Source of the DNA: JBAZGG01 sp041653015
GTDB lineage: Bacteria > Bacillota_I > Bacilli_A > RFN20 > CAG-826
Direction: 5' to 3'
Length of the DNA: 64,000 nt
Assembly (NCBI GenBank): GCA_041653015.1
Contig: JBAZGG010000005.1
Span: 1-64,000 of the forward strand
Below the pieces are notes generated by a model. It made no database searches, had not been told where the DNA came from, and saw nothing but the letters and a program-made list of their open reading frames with translations. Below are positions 45,477 to 53,607 of this stretch, in pieces. Within the stretch, counting starts at the first letter, position 1. Each line of letters begins with the position of its first letter. The position numbers and the translations under genes are program-made.

Positions 45477-47120
45477 ATGAAATATCGCAATATTTTATTG
45501 ACGACTCTTGTCGTCTTATCATCGACCGCTCTGCTCGCCGGCTGCTCATCGCAAGGTGAGAGAGAGCATACCTTGAGAGTGTTAAACTGGGAAGATTATA
45601 TCTATCAACCGACCGAAGATGGAGAACCTTCTGCTCTATTGGATCAATTTGTTGATTATATCGAAGAAAAAGACGGCTATCGCCCTACGATTGTCTATGA
45701 TACTTTCGACACCAACGAGACGATGCTCAATTCATTGAAGACGGGCAAATATACCTATGATTTGATCTGCCCATCCGATTACATGATTCAAAAGATGTTG
45801 AGCCAAGACCTGCTCGAGCCTTACGATTTTTCGCAGATGCCAAATTATGTCTCTCATTGCTCACCTTATCTGCGCAATATCTTTAAAGATATTAAGTCGA
45901 CGAGCGTCACGAATGGAACGGAGTATGTCGTCGATGATTATGCTGCTGGTTACATGTGGGGAACGCTAGGCATTCTGTACAACCCCACTTTTAAAGATTT
46001 CGCTGATATTCCTGAAGAACAAATCGATGAGGATATGGGCGAGTGGAACGCTCTTTGGGATGCCAAATATAGCAAGACCATCTCGATTAAAGATTCGATG
46101 CGCGACACTTACTCTATCGGAATTATGCGCGTCTATGATCAAGATCGCCCTGACCTAGGTGTCGAAAAGGGTTTTACCACGCTAAAAAATGAATTCGCGG
46201 ATGGAATAATTTCCAGCGTTGAATACAATGCTTCTTTGACGAAAATATTCAATATGCACGATGATGCTACTGTCGCTGCTGTTCAACAGGCTCTCATCGA
46301 TCTGAAGAGCAATATCTTCGGCTTTGAAGTCGATTCAGGAAAAGAGGATATCACCACGGGTAAAATCGGTATTAATACCGCGTGGAGTGGCGACGCTGTC
46401 TATTCCATGGATAAAGGCGATTCATATGGCGAAAGCGGTGTGACGCTCTACTATAAAATACCTGAAACGGGTGGCAACATCTGGTTCGATGGTTGGGTCA
46501 TGCCAAAAAGCGATACTTTGAATAAGGAATTAGCGGAAGAATTTGTGGATTTTCTTTCCTCTCCTAGCAACGCTGCTTTAAACATGTATGGAATCGGCTA
46601 TTCATCATTCATCGGTGGCGATGAAATAATGGAGCAGTTGAAGATGTGGTACGATCCACGCGCTTATGAGCTGTTCCAATACGATGAAGAGGCTGATGAT
46701 TGGGTTTACGATGAAAAAGGAAATTATGTTCCGATTGAAGGCATGGAAGATAAGTCATGGAACGACATCGCTCCTAGTGAGGATTGGTATACGATCGACC
46801 TCTCATATTTCTTTGAAGGAACAGGCGATTATACGCTTGACGATATGACGTTCTATTCCACGGAAATCAACCGTCAGTTTTCAACTCAATATCCCGATAT
46901 AAATGAGATTAATCATCTGGCGATCATGTCTGATTATGGCGAAGCCAATAGCAAAATTCTCAATATGTGGGAGATCGTCAAAAGCGATTCATTGCCATTG
47001 TGGGCTATTCTCCTATTTGCTGCTGAAATTATTTTAGCGGCGGGTCTCATCGCTTACTTTTTAATCAGAAGACAAATAAATAAGAATCGTCGAGCGCAAA
47101 GGAAAGCTAAAAACGCCTAG
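45477..47120 (+). CDS. potD: Polyamine-binding lipoprotein PotD with C-terminal membrane anchor
   Basis: 547 aa against about 350 in typical PotD. A lipobox (LAGC, about residue 22) is followed by the PotD start LRVLNWEDYIY and the ligand-binding blocks YDLICPSDYMI, DDYAAGYMWGTLGILYNP (about 160) and WFDGWVMPKS (about 343). An extra acidic region of about 100 residues (about 400-510) leads to a C-terminal membrane segment (about 513-534) and a basic tail. It therefore appears anchored at both ends. Potentially one ABC unit with PotABC. Confidence 0.88.
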   Translation: MKYRNILLTTLVVLSSTALLAGCSSQGEREHTLRVLNWEDYIYQPTEDGEPSALLDQFVDYIEEKDGYRPTIVYDTFDTNETMLNSLKTGKYTYDLICPSDYMIQKMLSQDLLEPYDFSQMPNYVSHCSPYLRNIFKDIKSTSVTNGTEYVVDDYAAGYMWGTLGILYNPTFKDFADIPEEQIDEDMGEWNALWDAKYSKTISIKDSMRDTYSIGIMRVYDQDRPDLGVEKGFTTLKNEFADGIISSVEYNASLTKIFNMHDDATVAAVQQALIDLKSNIFGFEVDSGKEDITTGKIGINTAWSGDAVYSMDKGDSYGESGVTLYYKIPETGGNIWFDGWVMPKSDTLNKELAEEFVDFLSSPSNAALNMYGIGYSSFIGGDEIMEQLKMWYDPRAYELFQYDEEADDWVYDEKGNYVPIEGMEDKSWNDIAPSEDWYTIDLSYFFEGTGDYTLDDMTFYSTEINRQFSTQYPDINEINHLAIMSDYGEANSKILNMWEIVKSDSLPLWAILLFAAEIILAAGLIAYFLIRRQINKNRRAQRKAKNA

Positions 47121-47129
47121 ATTTCTTTC

Positions 47130-47158
47130 TTGTAGAAGAAAAACGGCAATGATATAAT
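47130..47158 (+). promoter_or_regulatory. Promoter of the five-tRNA cluster
   Basis: TTGTAG (47130-47135), 17-bp spacer, TATAAT (47153-47158), 10 bp before tRNA-Cys. Confidence 0.75.
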
Positions 47159-47168
47159 ACTTTCCGCT

Positions 47169-47242
47169 GGTTCCTTAGCCAAGTGGTAAGGCAATTGACT
47201 GCAACTCAATGAGCGTCGGTTCAACTCCGTCAGGAACCTCCA
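47169..47242 (+). tRNA. tRNA-Cys (GCA)
   Basis: Acceptor GGTTCCT / AGGAACC, anticodon loop CTGCAAC, encoded CCA. First of five tandem tRNAs. Confidence 0.95.
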
Positions 47243-47309
47243 ATTTATTCTTGTTTAGTATAGCTATCATGGCTTATACTAGTCAAAGCACTCTTGAGTG
47301 AGTGCTCGT

Positions 47310-47386
47310 GCGCCTATAGTTCAACTGGATAGAGCGTCAGACTACGAATCTGAAGGTTGCAGGTTCGACTCCTGCTAGGCGCGCCA
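47310..47386 (+). tRNA. tRNA-Arg (ACG)
   Basis: Acceptor GCGCCTA / TAGGCGC, anticodon loop CTACGAA, encoded CCA. The spacer before it holds a perfect AGCACTC/GAGTGCT hairpin (47287-47306), possibly a processing site. Confidence 0.95.
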
Positions 47387-47390
47387 GAAT

Positions 47391-47467
47391 CGGGATGTAG
47401 CGTAGCTTGGTATCGCGTCTGCTTTGGGAGCAGAAGGCCGCAGGTTCAAATCCTGTCATCCCGACCA
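47391..47467 (+). tRNA. tRNA-Pro (TGG)
   Basis: Acceptor CGGGATG / CATCCCG, anticodon loop TTTGGGA, encoded CCA. Confidence 0.95.
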
Positions 47468-47473
47468 TTATTT

Positions 47474-47549
47474 GGGGTTATAGCTCAGCTGGGAGAGCGC
47501 CTGGTTTGCAACCAGGAGGTCAGGGGTTCGATCCCCCTTAGCTCCACCA
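47474..47549 (+). tRNA. tRNA-Ala (TGC)
   Basis: Acceptor GGGGTTA / TAGCTCC with G-T pairs, anticodon loop TTTGCAA, encoded CCA. Confidence 0.95.
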
Positions 47550-47553
47550 AGAT

Positions 47554-47629
47554 GGCTGCGTAGCTCAGCTGGCAGAGCAGTCGGTTCATACCCGGCTTGT
47601 CGAGGGTTCGATCCCCCCCGCAGCTACCA
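47554..47629 (+). tRNA. tRNA-Met elongator-type (CAT)
   Basis: Acceptor GGCTGCG / CGCAGCT, anticodon loop TTCATAC, encoded CCA. It lacks the C1-A72 mismatch of initiators. One A-C mismatch occurs in the T stem. Confidence 0.88.
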
Positions 47630-47641
47630 ACTTGTTAAATA

Positions 47642-47667
47642 GGCTTGATTTACGTCAAGCCCTTTTT
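47642..47667 (+). terminator. Terminator of the tRNA cluster
   Basis: Perfect GGCTTGA / TCAAGCC stem, loop TTTACG, then CTTTTTATTT. Confidence 0.85.
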
Positions 47668-47732
47668 ATTTATAAGCTAAAAATTTGTATTGTTTTTTTA
47701 TTCATTATTTCAATCATTTTCGTGTGCAAATT

Positions 47733-48476
47733 TTAAATATTATTAACGGGTGATATGGCGTAGATTTTAGTGTACCAAGACAGTAATGAATTCGTCAGCG
47801 AAGCCGCTGTGTAATAACGGTTCTTTCCTTTTAATACACCGTTTGAATATTTCACGCCGACACTCCATGGATCATAGACCTCAAAAAATGATATCTCGTC
47901 GACGATGACATAACCTTTAATAATCAAATAGTGACCAGTTACATCCTTATAGAATCTCTCAGTATGAAAAGCCAAATCTCTTTGATAGGTCAATTTTGAC
48001 ATATCGGGATTGACGAGCAATATCTTGCCATCGTCGAGCAAACTGATCATATCGCTTGAGGCGGTGATAGTCGATGCAACATTCGGTATTGAAAACTGAT
48101 TTAATGCCCCTTGGATATCAATGTCATACCACCAACCACCAGTCGGGCGATAACTAGCGCGAGCGTCTTCAGCGGTATAGGCAAAATTCTCATCTGACCA
48201 ACGCCCCGCCATTTCAACGGAAGTCGGACCGCAGTTCACGTTCCAATAAGTTCCGGTTGTGCGCTGATCGACATACCATTCATAATCTCGATCGTTGCTG
48301 ACGTATTCCGTGATATCGCCGCCCAATCCCCATGAAACGGAATTGGCTCTCAATTCTTCTTCATAAGTAATACTTTCACTCGCTGAAGCCAAATCGGAGG
48401 TAGAAGGAATAGAAGTTGTTTGGCACGATGATAGCATTAGGCAGATCACTGGCAAAAACATTAAACATTTTTTCAT
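47733..48476 (-). CDS. Lipoprotein of C39-like papain-fold peptidase type
   Basis: 247 aa. The signal ends in LSSC (about residue 17). The papain-like catalytic set is visible: NCGPTSVEMA (Cys about 82), TGHYLIIKGY (His about 188) and VYDPW (Asp about 208). Such extracellular C39-like proteins are often peptidases or binding proteins of unknown target. An upstream in-frame extension is rejected because TATAAT preceded by TG lies exactly seven bases before this ATG, the leaderless pattern. Confidence 0.78.
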   Translation of the reverse strand: MKKCLMFLPVICLMLSSCQTTSIPSTSDLASASESITYEEELRANSVSWGLGGDITEYVSNDRDYEWYVDQRTTGTYWNVNCGPTSVEMAGRWSDENFAYTAEDARASYRPTGGWWYDIDIQGALNQFSIPNVASTITASSDMISLLDDGKILLVNPDMSKLTYQRDLAFHTERFYKDVTGHYLIIKGYVIVDEISFFEVYDPWSVGVKYSNGVLKGKNRYYTAASLTNSLLSWYTKIYAISPVNNI

Positions 48477-48603
48477 AAAAAATATTATAACATAAGTTAT
48501 TTTCTCAATTGTATGTGAGTTGTATATTGTCGTTATTTTGTTTAGTATTAAATCAATCAATGGCTTTTTGAGGTATTGATAAATCAATTATTAAGGATGG
48601 AAC

Positions 48604-49170
48604 ATGACAAATTACACTCTTGGAAATAAATACGATCTGATTCAAAAGAAAGTTTTATCGTCCTCTTCAAAAGATCCTGTTGTCATCGCAAAACTTGCGA
48701 TGCACGAACCCTATGTTTCTTTACATGGTCCTGAGCATCATTTTCTCGATGGGGCAGCTTTTTTGGTCGCCTATCACAACGCTGGTGGGAAAATCGATAT
48801 CGAAAAAGCTCTTTGCTCACTCGCCGAAAGAACAGTGATGATGCCAGGGGCTATGTGTGGATATTGGGGTGTCTGTGGTTCTGTCGCATCAGTGGGGGCC
48901 GCTCTTTCAATCATCAATGACACCGGACCCCTCAGCAGTGATGAGCACTACAAAGAGAATATGGAATTTACCTCTTCAGTTCTCAAAAAGATGAGCGTGA
49001 TTGGCGGACCGAGATGCTGCAAGAGAAACGCTTTTTTATCTCTTCAGATGGCGGTAGCGTTTGTTAAAGAAAAATGGGGTATCGAGATGGAGTGCGATCA
49101 TATCATCTGTGAATTTTCATCTCTTAATTTGCAATGCATTGGTCCACGTTGCCCTTTTCACTCTAAATAA
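48604..49170 (+). CDS. DUF5714 cysteine-rich protein
   Basis: 188 aa. Residues HEPYVSLHGPEHHFLDGAAF, GAMCGYWGVCG, GGPRCCKRN and QCIGPRCPFH match the DUF5714 pattern, which occurs alone or fused to radical SAM enzymes, often near methyltransferases. The eight or so conserved Cys and His suggest metal or cofactor binding; function unknown. AAGGATGGA precedes the ATG. Confidence 0.8.
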   Translation: MTNYTLGNKYDLIQKKVLSSSSKDPVVIAKLAMHEPYVSLHGPEHHFLDGAAFLVAYHNAGGKIDIEKALCSLAERTVMMPGAMCGYWGVCGSVASVGAALSIINDTGPLSSDEHYKENMEFTSSVLKKMSVIGGPRCCKRNAFLSLQMAVAFVKEKWGIEMECDHIICEFSSLNLQCIGPRCPFHSK

Positions 49171-49262
49171 AACTGATCTGCAGAATACTATTTTAATGCC
49201 GAGGACAATTGTTTTTCTCTTATGCTTCTATAATGTTAATATATAAAAATGGATGTCTTAAT

Positions 49263-49469
49263 ATGAGCAAATATAATCCTCTATGGAATTATCTTAAACG
49301 CAATGGTGGTTCACGTTTAATCCTCTCATTTGATGAAATTCAAAATATTCTTGGCTTTTCGATAGATCACTCTTTTTTAACATATAAAAAAGAATTGAAA
49401 GAGTTTGGATATGAAGTAGAAAAAATATCCTTAAAAAACAAAACGGTTCTTTTTAGTAGACTCACTTGA
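49263..49469 (+). CDS. Small conserved-looking protein, unknown
   Basis: 68 aa beginning MSKYNPLWNYLK. The layout YNPLW...LKRN, a helix FDEIQNILGFSIDHSFL and YKKELKEFGYEV recalls small proteins widespread in Firmicutes, related in plan to DUF7662-type proteins. No function known. A longer frame upstream overlaps a TATAAT at 49229, so this inner start is preferred; the ribosome site is weak. Confidence 0.6.
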   Translation: MSKYNPLWNYLKRNGGSRLILSFDEIQNILGFSIDHSFLTYKKELKEFGYEVEKISLKNKTVLFSRLT

Positions 49470-49507
49470 TGTTTTTGCGAGATATATAGCATGAGAAAAT
49501 ATTGTGT

Positions 49508-50077
49508 ATGAATGATAAATTATCGAAGATGAGCAATCAGGATCTATGGATTCTTTTTCCTATTCAGTTGAGACCATTTGATTCTAAATGGCTTAGACAA
49601 TATGAAAGAGAGAGCGAAGATATTAGTTCCTACGTCCCCCCTCACATCATCTATCGACTTTCTCACGTCGGAAGCACATCGATTGGAACAATCTGTGCTA
49701 AACCGATCATCGATATTTTGCTAGAAGTCAATTCTTTGAATGATTTGGCCTCGCTAAAAGAGTTGGCATGTGCGCACGGCTATCGCTTGATGCACTCGAG
49801 CAAAACGAGACTAGATTTTAACAAAGGCTATACAGAAAAAGGCTTTGCTGATGAAGTATATCATCTTCACGCCGTCTTAAAAGGCGATAACAGAGAACTA
49901 TATTTTCGCGATTATCTCAAGTTTCATCTCGAAGTGGCAAAAGAGTATGAAAAACTTAAATTATCCCTCGCGAAGAAATATGAGCATGATCGCGATGCAT
50001 ATACGAACGCTAAAAGCACTTTTATAAACAAATATACGAAGTTGGCTATGAACGAGTATAAGAATCGTTATAACTAA
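49508..50077 (+). CDS. GrpB/UPF0157 family protein
   Basis: 189 aa of the GrpB family, a nucleotidyltransferase-fold group of unknown substrate. Visible: PIQLRPFDSKWLRQYERE, LSHVGSTSIGTICAKPIIDILLEV (the GSTS...KPIID signature), YHLHAV and FRDYLKFH. No ribosome site is obvious. It is followed by tRNA genes. Confidence 0.85.
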   Translation: MNDKLSKMSNQDLWILFPIQLRPFDSKWLRQYERESEDISSYVPPHIIYRLSHVGSTSIGTICAKPIIDILLEVNSLNDLASLKELACAHGYRLMHSSKTRLDFNKGYTEKGFADEVYHLHAVLKGDNRELYFRDYLKFHLEVAKEYEKLKLSLAKKYEHDRDAYTNAKSTFINKYTKLAMNEYKNRYN

Positions 50078-50212
50078 ATCGTAAATATCGCATAACATTG
50101 ATTGGAAATAATTATTTAGCTTCTCGTCAATTATCAAAAAACTCCACTAAAAAAATATCGACAAACAAACTATTTTTCTTTAAAATAGGCTAGTGCTATT
50201 ATATTAAAGCAC

Positions 50213-50288
50213 GGACCAATAGCTCAATGGTTAGAGCTCCCCGCTCATAACGGGTCGGTTCTGGGTTCAAGTCCTAGTTGGTCCACCA
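50213..50288 (+). tRNA. tRNA with CAT anticodon, likely Ile2 (or Met)
   Basis: Acceptor GGACCAA / TTGGTCC, anticodon loop CTCATAA, encoded CCA. The GGACC/GGTCC acceptor and overall sequence resemble Bacillus tRNA-Ile2, whose CAT is modified to lysidine. A Met identity is not excluded. Confidence 0.85.
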
Positions 50289-50292
50289 AAAT

Positions 50293-50383
50293 GGAGAATT
50301 ACCCAAGTGGTTGAAGGGGTCGGTCTTGAAAACCGATAGGGGATGTAAGTCCCGCTAGAGTTCGAATCTCTAATTCTCCGCCA
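50293..50383 (+). tRNA. tRNA-Ser (TGA)
   Basis: Class II tRNA with a long variable arm (GGGATG...), acceptor GGAGAAT / ATTCTCC, anticodon loop CTTGAAA, encoded CCA. Its last 16 bases are repeated downstream. Confidence 0.95.
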
Positions 50384-50488
50384 TATTTAAATAATGCTGA
50401 TAACATCGGCATTTTTTGATTATTGGGATAAATTTTGGGATAATGCGTTTCTTTGGATTAGCGCTTTTAATGCTCTAATTCTCCGCCA
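50368..50488. repeat. 16-bp direct repeat of the tRNA-Ser 3' end (attachment-site scar)
   Basis: CTCTAATTCTCCGCCA occurs at 50368-50383 inside the tRNA and again at 50473-50488, 105 bp apart. Tyrosine integrases of mobile islands recombine at tRNA 3' ends and leave such duplications. Between the copies lies the tandem motif TTGGGATAA (50423-50431 and 50435-50443), possibly arm-type integrase sites. No integrase gene is present. Confidence 0.7.
50393..50417 (+). terminator. Terminator after tRNA-Ser
   Basis: AATGCTGAT / ATCGGCATT hairpin (one G-T), loop AAC, T run. Confidence 0.7.
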
Positions 50489-50593
50489 CGATGATTGAAC
50501 TAAGCCATACCATTATAACAGTGTGGCTTTCTCGCTTCAAAAACATATTGCAAAAACAACCACATAAGATTATTATATAGTTGGAAAAGAAAT

Positions 50594-51196
50594 ATGACAA
50601 ACTATGAAAAGATAGCGAAACTAATAACGGAAAACCAAGGCTATATCACAAGAAAAGATATTGATAGGGAAGCCATTCCTTCTTGGCTTTTTACTGACTA
50701 TGTTAGAAAACACAATCTAGTAAAAATCGAAAAAGGCTTTTATGCTCTTCAGGATTGGTTTGTCGATCCGTTTTTTGTTTTTCAATACAAGTATCCACGC
50801 TTTATTTACTCTTTTGATTCAGCATCTTATCTTCTGAATATGAGTGACATTATTCCCGCATATCTCGAAGTTACTGGCCCAAAAAATTACCGGCCTTATC
50901 CTAAAAAACGAAAAGGCATTATTGCTCACACAGACACAAGAGATGTCACATATTTTCTAGAAATCGTCATGGTTACTGATTCTTTCGGCTACAAAGTGAA
51001 GTGCTATAGCCCCGAAAAAACTATGTGTGATTACATAAGAAATAGAGAAGATATTTCATCCGAGCATTTTAAGAAGGTCGTAAACGCATTTATTAGAAGA
51101 AAAGATAAAAACCTTAATAAACTTATCGATATAGCGAAAACGATGAAAATTCTTAAAAAAGTTCAAGAAATTTTGGAGGTGATTGATCATGAATAA
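50594..51196 (+). CDS. abiEi: AbiEi antitoxin (type IV toxin-antitoxin)
   Basis: 200 aa. The N-terminal winged helix (YEKIAKLITENQGYITRKDI) and later blocks (KIEKGFYAL, YSFDSASYLLNMS, YSPEKTMCDYIRNR) fit the AbiEi/transcriptional-regulator antitoxin family. AbiEi represses its operon and neutralises AbiEii without direct binding. It overlaps the toxin gene by eight bases. Codons are more A/T-ending and CG-poor than in neighbouring genes, consistent with transfer. Confidence 0.85.
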   Translation: MTNYEKIAKLITENQGYITRKDIDREAIPSWLFTDYVRKHNLVKIEKGFYALQDWFVDPFFVFQYKYPRFIYSFDSASYLLNMSDIIPAYLEVTGPKNYRPYPKKRKGIIAHTDTRDVTYFLEIVMVTDSFGYKVKCYSPEKTMCDYIRNREDISSEHFKKVVNAFIRRKDKNLNKLIDIAKTMKILKKVQEILEVIDHE

Positions 51197-52022
51197 AAAT
51201 GCGCTTCAAGCTCGTGTCAACATTTTAAACAAGCAAACAGGAGTACCTCATAACACTATTCTTCAGTATTTCTTTTTTGAAGAATTTCTTGAAAGACTGG
51301 CTAAATCAAAATTCAAAGATAATTTCATTTTCAAGGGAGGATTTTTATTGTCTTCGATTTTAGGCATCAATTATAGAAGCACAATAGATTTGGATTTTTT
51401 GTTAAGGAAAGAGATTATGGACAAGGAACATCTTCTCAATATAGTTAAAGAGATTGTTTCTATAACAAATGATAAGGATGTATCTTTTACCGTTGACTCC
51501 ATTAATCCGATTAGAGAAGATGATATTTATGGTGGTTTTCATATTACATTAGTTGGCAAAATGGAGAACATTAAACAGATTGTCGGTATTGATATTGCGG
51601 CTGGTGACCCAATCACTCCCGGTCCCATTGAACACAAGATACCAAAATTATTGAGTGAAGAAACAATTATGGTTAAGGGTTATAATCTCGAGACTATTTT
51701 ATCCGAGAAGGTTGAAACAATACTAAACAAGGGATTAACAAATAGTAGAATGAAGGATTTTTACGATGTCTATGTCATATGTAAACTAAAAGAAAACACT
51801 ATTGATTGGATTTCCTTTAAAAAGGCGTTTATCAACACATGCAGGCATCGTCAATTCCTTATCACACGAGAGGATGCCATCAAATTAGTTGTCGCGATTG
51901 AAGACGATAAAGAAATGGAAAAGAGATGGAATAACTATTCGCTTAAGAATAAGTTTGCTTCAGACATTTCTTTTTCTGATTGCGCAAAAGCATTATTGGC
52001 CTTGCTTAAAAAACAATTTTGA
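51189..52022 (+). CDS. abiEii: AbiEii nucleotidyltransferase toxin
   Basis: 277 aa. The polymerase-beta-like motif FKGGFLLSSILG...STIDLDFLL (about 46-72, given in two parts) supplies the G-G...D-x-D active site. AbiEii-type toxins block growth by modifying tRNA or other targets and give phage abortive infection. GGAGG lies nine bases before the chosen ATG. It belongs with the upstream antitoxin, downstream of the tRNA-Ser repeat. Confidence 0.85.
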   Translation: MNKNALQARVNILNKQTGVPHNTILQYFFFEEFLERLAKSKFKDNFIFKGGFLLSSILGINYRSTIDLDFLLRKEIMDKEHLLNIVKEIVSITNDKDVSFTVDSINPIREDDIYGGFHITLVGKMENIKQIVGIDIAAGDPITPGPIEHKIPKLLSEETIMVKGYNLETILSEKVETILNKGLTNSRMKDFYDVYVICKLKENTIDWISFKKAFINTCRHRQFLITREDAIKLVVAIEDDKEMEKRWNNYSLKNKFASDISFSDCAKALLALLKKQF

Positions 52023-52376
52023 TAACCGGAAAAAATGTCCTAGGCGGAGAAAGTTCGAGAGACGCGAATTTTAGGGCTAAAAATGGTATAAAACACTTAT
52101 AAATACTAACTTTTGCAAAAAGGCATGATTTACTGACGCATGAAACGATGACAAAACCAGCAAAATAAATCCTTTGGTCGAAAGGGCTTTTACATAAGAA
52201 ACGATAATTTTATACAGATTTGAACAACTCAGCACATAAAAGCAACACTTTTTAGAAAAAGTACAAGAAATCCATGTGATCTCGTAATATATAGTTCCTT
52301 CTTTTGTTTTTTGTAGGAATTAATAAATCATTATCCATATTGAAAAGAAATCGTTTTCGTAAGAAGATATAATAGT
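52023..52376. other. Non-coding stretch after the AbiE pair
   Basis: 354 bp with no gene or tRNA. At about 52040-52050 there is GGCGGAGAA, which is the reverse complement of part of the tRNA-Ser 3' end, but only nine bases match, so it may be chance. TATAAT at 52368-52373 ends three bases before the next ATG. Confidence 0.5.
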
Positions 52377-53399
52377 ATGCAACATCGACTTGAACCTGGG
52401 AAACTACTTTATGGTGATGGCAATCTAGCTGATTCGGGATATGCCTTCTCTTTAATAAAAGAATATGATCGAGAGCAGATTAAAGCTCCTAAATCGCGAA
52501 TCAAGGAGTGGGACTATTACTATATTGGTAACAACTATCATGGTCTTGCTTTGACCATCGCCGATAATTCATATATGGCGTTATTGAGCGTTTCAGTGTT
52601 TGATTTCAATAAAAAAACGCACTATACAAAATCGATCATCAAATGGTTTAGCAATGGTAAACTTCATCTCCCGTTCAGTTCAAAAGATGGCAGCGTGGCC
52701 TTTCGCAATAGTAAAATCTACATTGAATTCATCAATAAAAAAGGCAAGCGACATCTGAAATGTGAGATTCCTGATTTCAAGGATAAAGCTCCTTTTAGAT
52801 GCGACATTTTTCTTGAACAGACAAGTCCTCATTCAATGGTCATCGCCACGCCATTTAAGAAAAACCGCCATTTCTATTACAATCAGAAAATCAATCTCTT
52901 AAAAGCCAATGGCTATGCCAAAATCGGTGATGAGATCATCGACTTTAACAAAGAGACATATGGCACTTTAGATTGGGGTAGAGGCGTGTGGACATACCGC
53001 AATACTTGGTATTGGTCTAGCATGAATGGACTATGTGATAATCATCAGATCGGTTTTAATTTAGGATATGGATTCGGCGACACATCTGCGGCGAGTGAAA
53101 ACATGCTTTTCGTAGACGATAGAGTTTATAAGTTAGATGATGTAGTGTTTGATATCCCCATCTCCAAAAGTGGCAGCGATGATTTCTTATCGAGTTGGGA
53201 TTTTCGTTCCAAAAATGGCGATATCGCTTTGAAATTTACCCCTCTATTCGATCGATATTCGAATACGAATGCTCTGATCATCCGCTCATGCCAACATCAA
53301 GTATTTGGCGTTTTCAATGGATACATAATCGCCGATAATAATAAATTTGAGATCAAAAATATTATCGGCTTTGCTGAAAAAGTCTACAATCGATGGTAA
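52377..53399 (+). CDS. DUF2804 family protein
   Basis: 340 aa. Matches the DUF2804 plan: LLYGDGNLADSGYAF start, KEWDYYYIGNNYHGLALTIADNSYM, a central beta-rich region and YGTLDWGRGVWTYRNTWYW (about 200). The family is related in fold to lipocalin-like AttH proteins, with unknown function. TATAAT is only three bases before the ATG and no ribosome site exists, so the true transcript start needs mapping. Confidence 0.82.
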   Translation: MQHRLEPGKLLYGDGNLADSGYAFSLIKEYDREQIKAPKSRIKEWDYYYIGNNYHGLALTIADNSYMALLSVSVFDFNKKTHYTKSIIKWFSNGKLHLPFSSKDGSVAFRNSKIYIEFINKKGKRHLKCEIPDFKDKAPFRCDIFLEQTSPHSMVIATPFKKNRHFYYNQKINLLKANGYAKIGDEIIDFNKETYGTLDWGRGVWTYRNTWYWSSMNGLCDNHQIGFNLGYGFGDTSAASENMLFVDDRVYKLDDVVFDIPISKSGSDDFLSSWDFRSKNGDIALKFTPLFDRYSNTNALIIRSCQHQVFGVFNGYIIADNNKFEIKNIIGFAEKVYNRW

Positions 53400-53607
53400 G
53401 AAAACGTTTCGCAATAGATATTTTTTTAAAACCAGTTGTATTTTTGATTTTTGCACTTTTGGTCAATAGATTGCACTCAAAATCAAAAACGTATCAAGAA
53501 ATGCCATATTTTAATCATATTGTTCTTGCCCTTTCCAGCATCATGAGATAAAATAATTAACATGAAGAACGCATGATGTATATATACATAATGCTGGAGG
53601 TAAAGGT

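Noticed and set aside
47357..47563. 68-aa open frame on the plus strand
   Set aside because: It lies across tRNA-Arg, tRNA-Pro and tRNA-Ala; typical spurious frame produced by tRNA sequence.
50502..50529. Strong terminator after the second tRNA-Ser repeat
   Set aside because: AAGCCATAC/GTGTGGCTT can form a hairpin, but no T-run follows, so it is not called.
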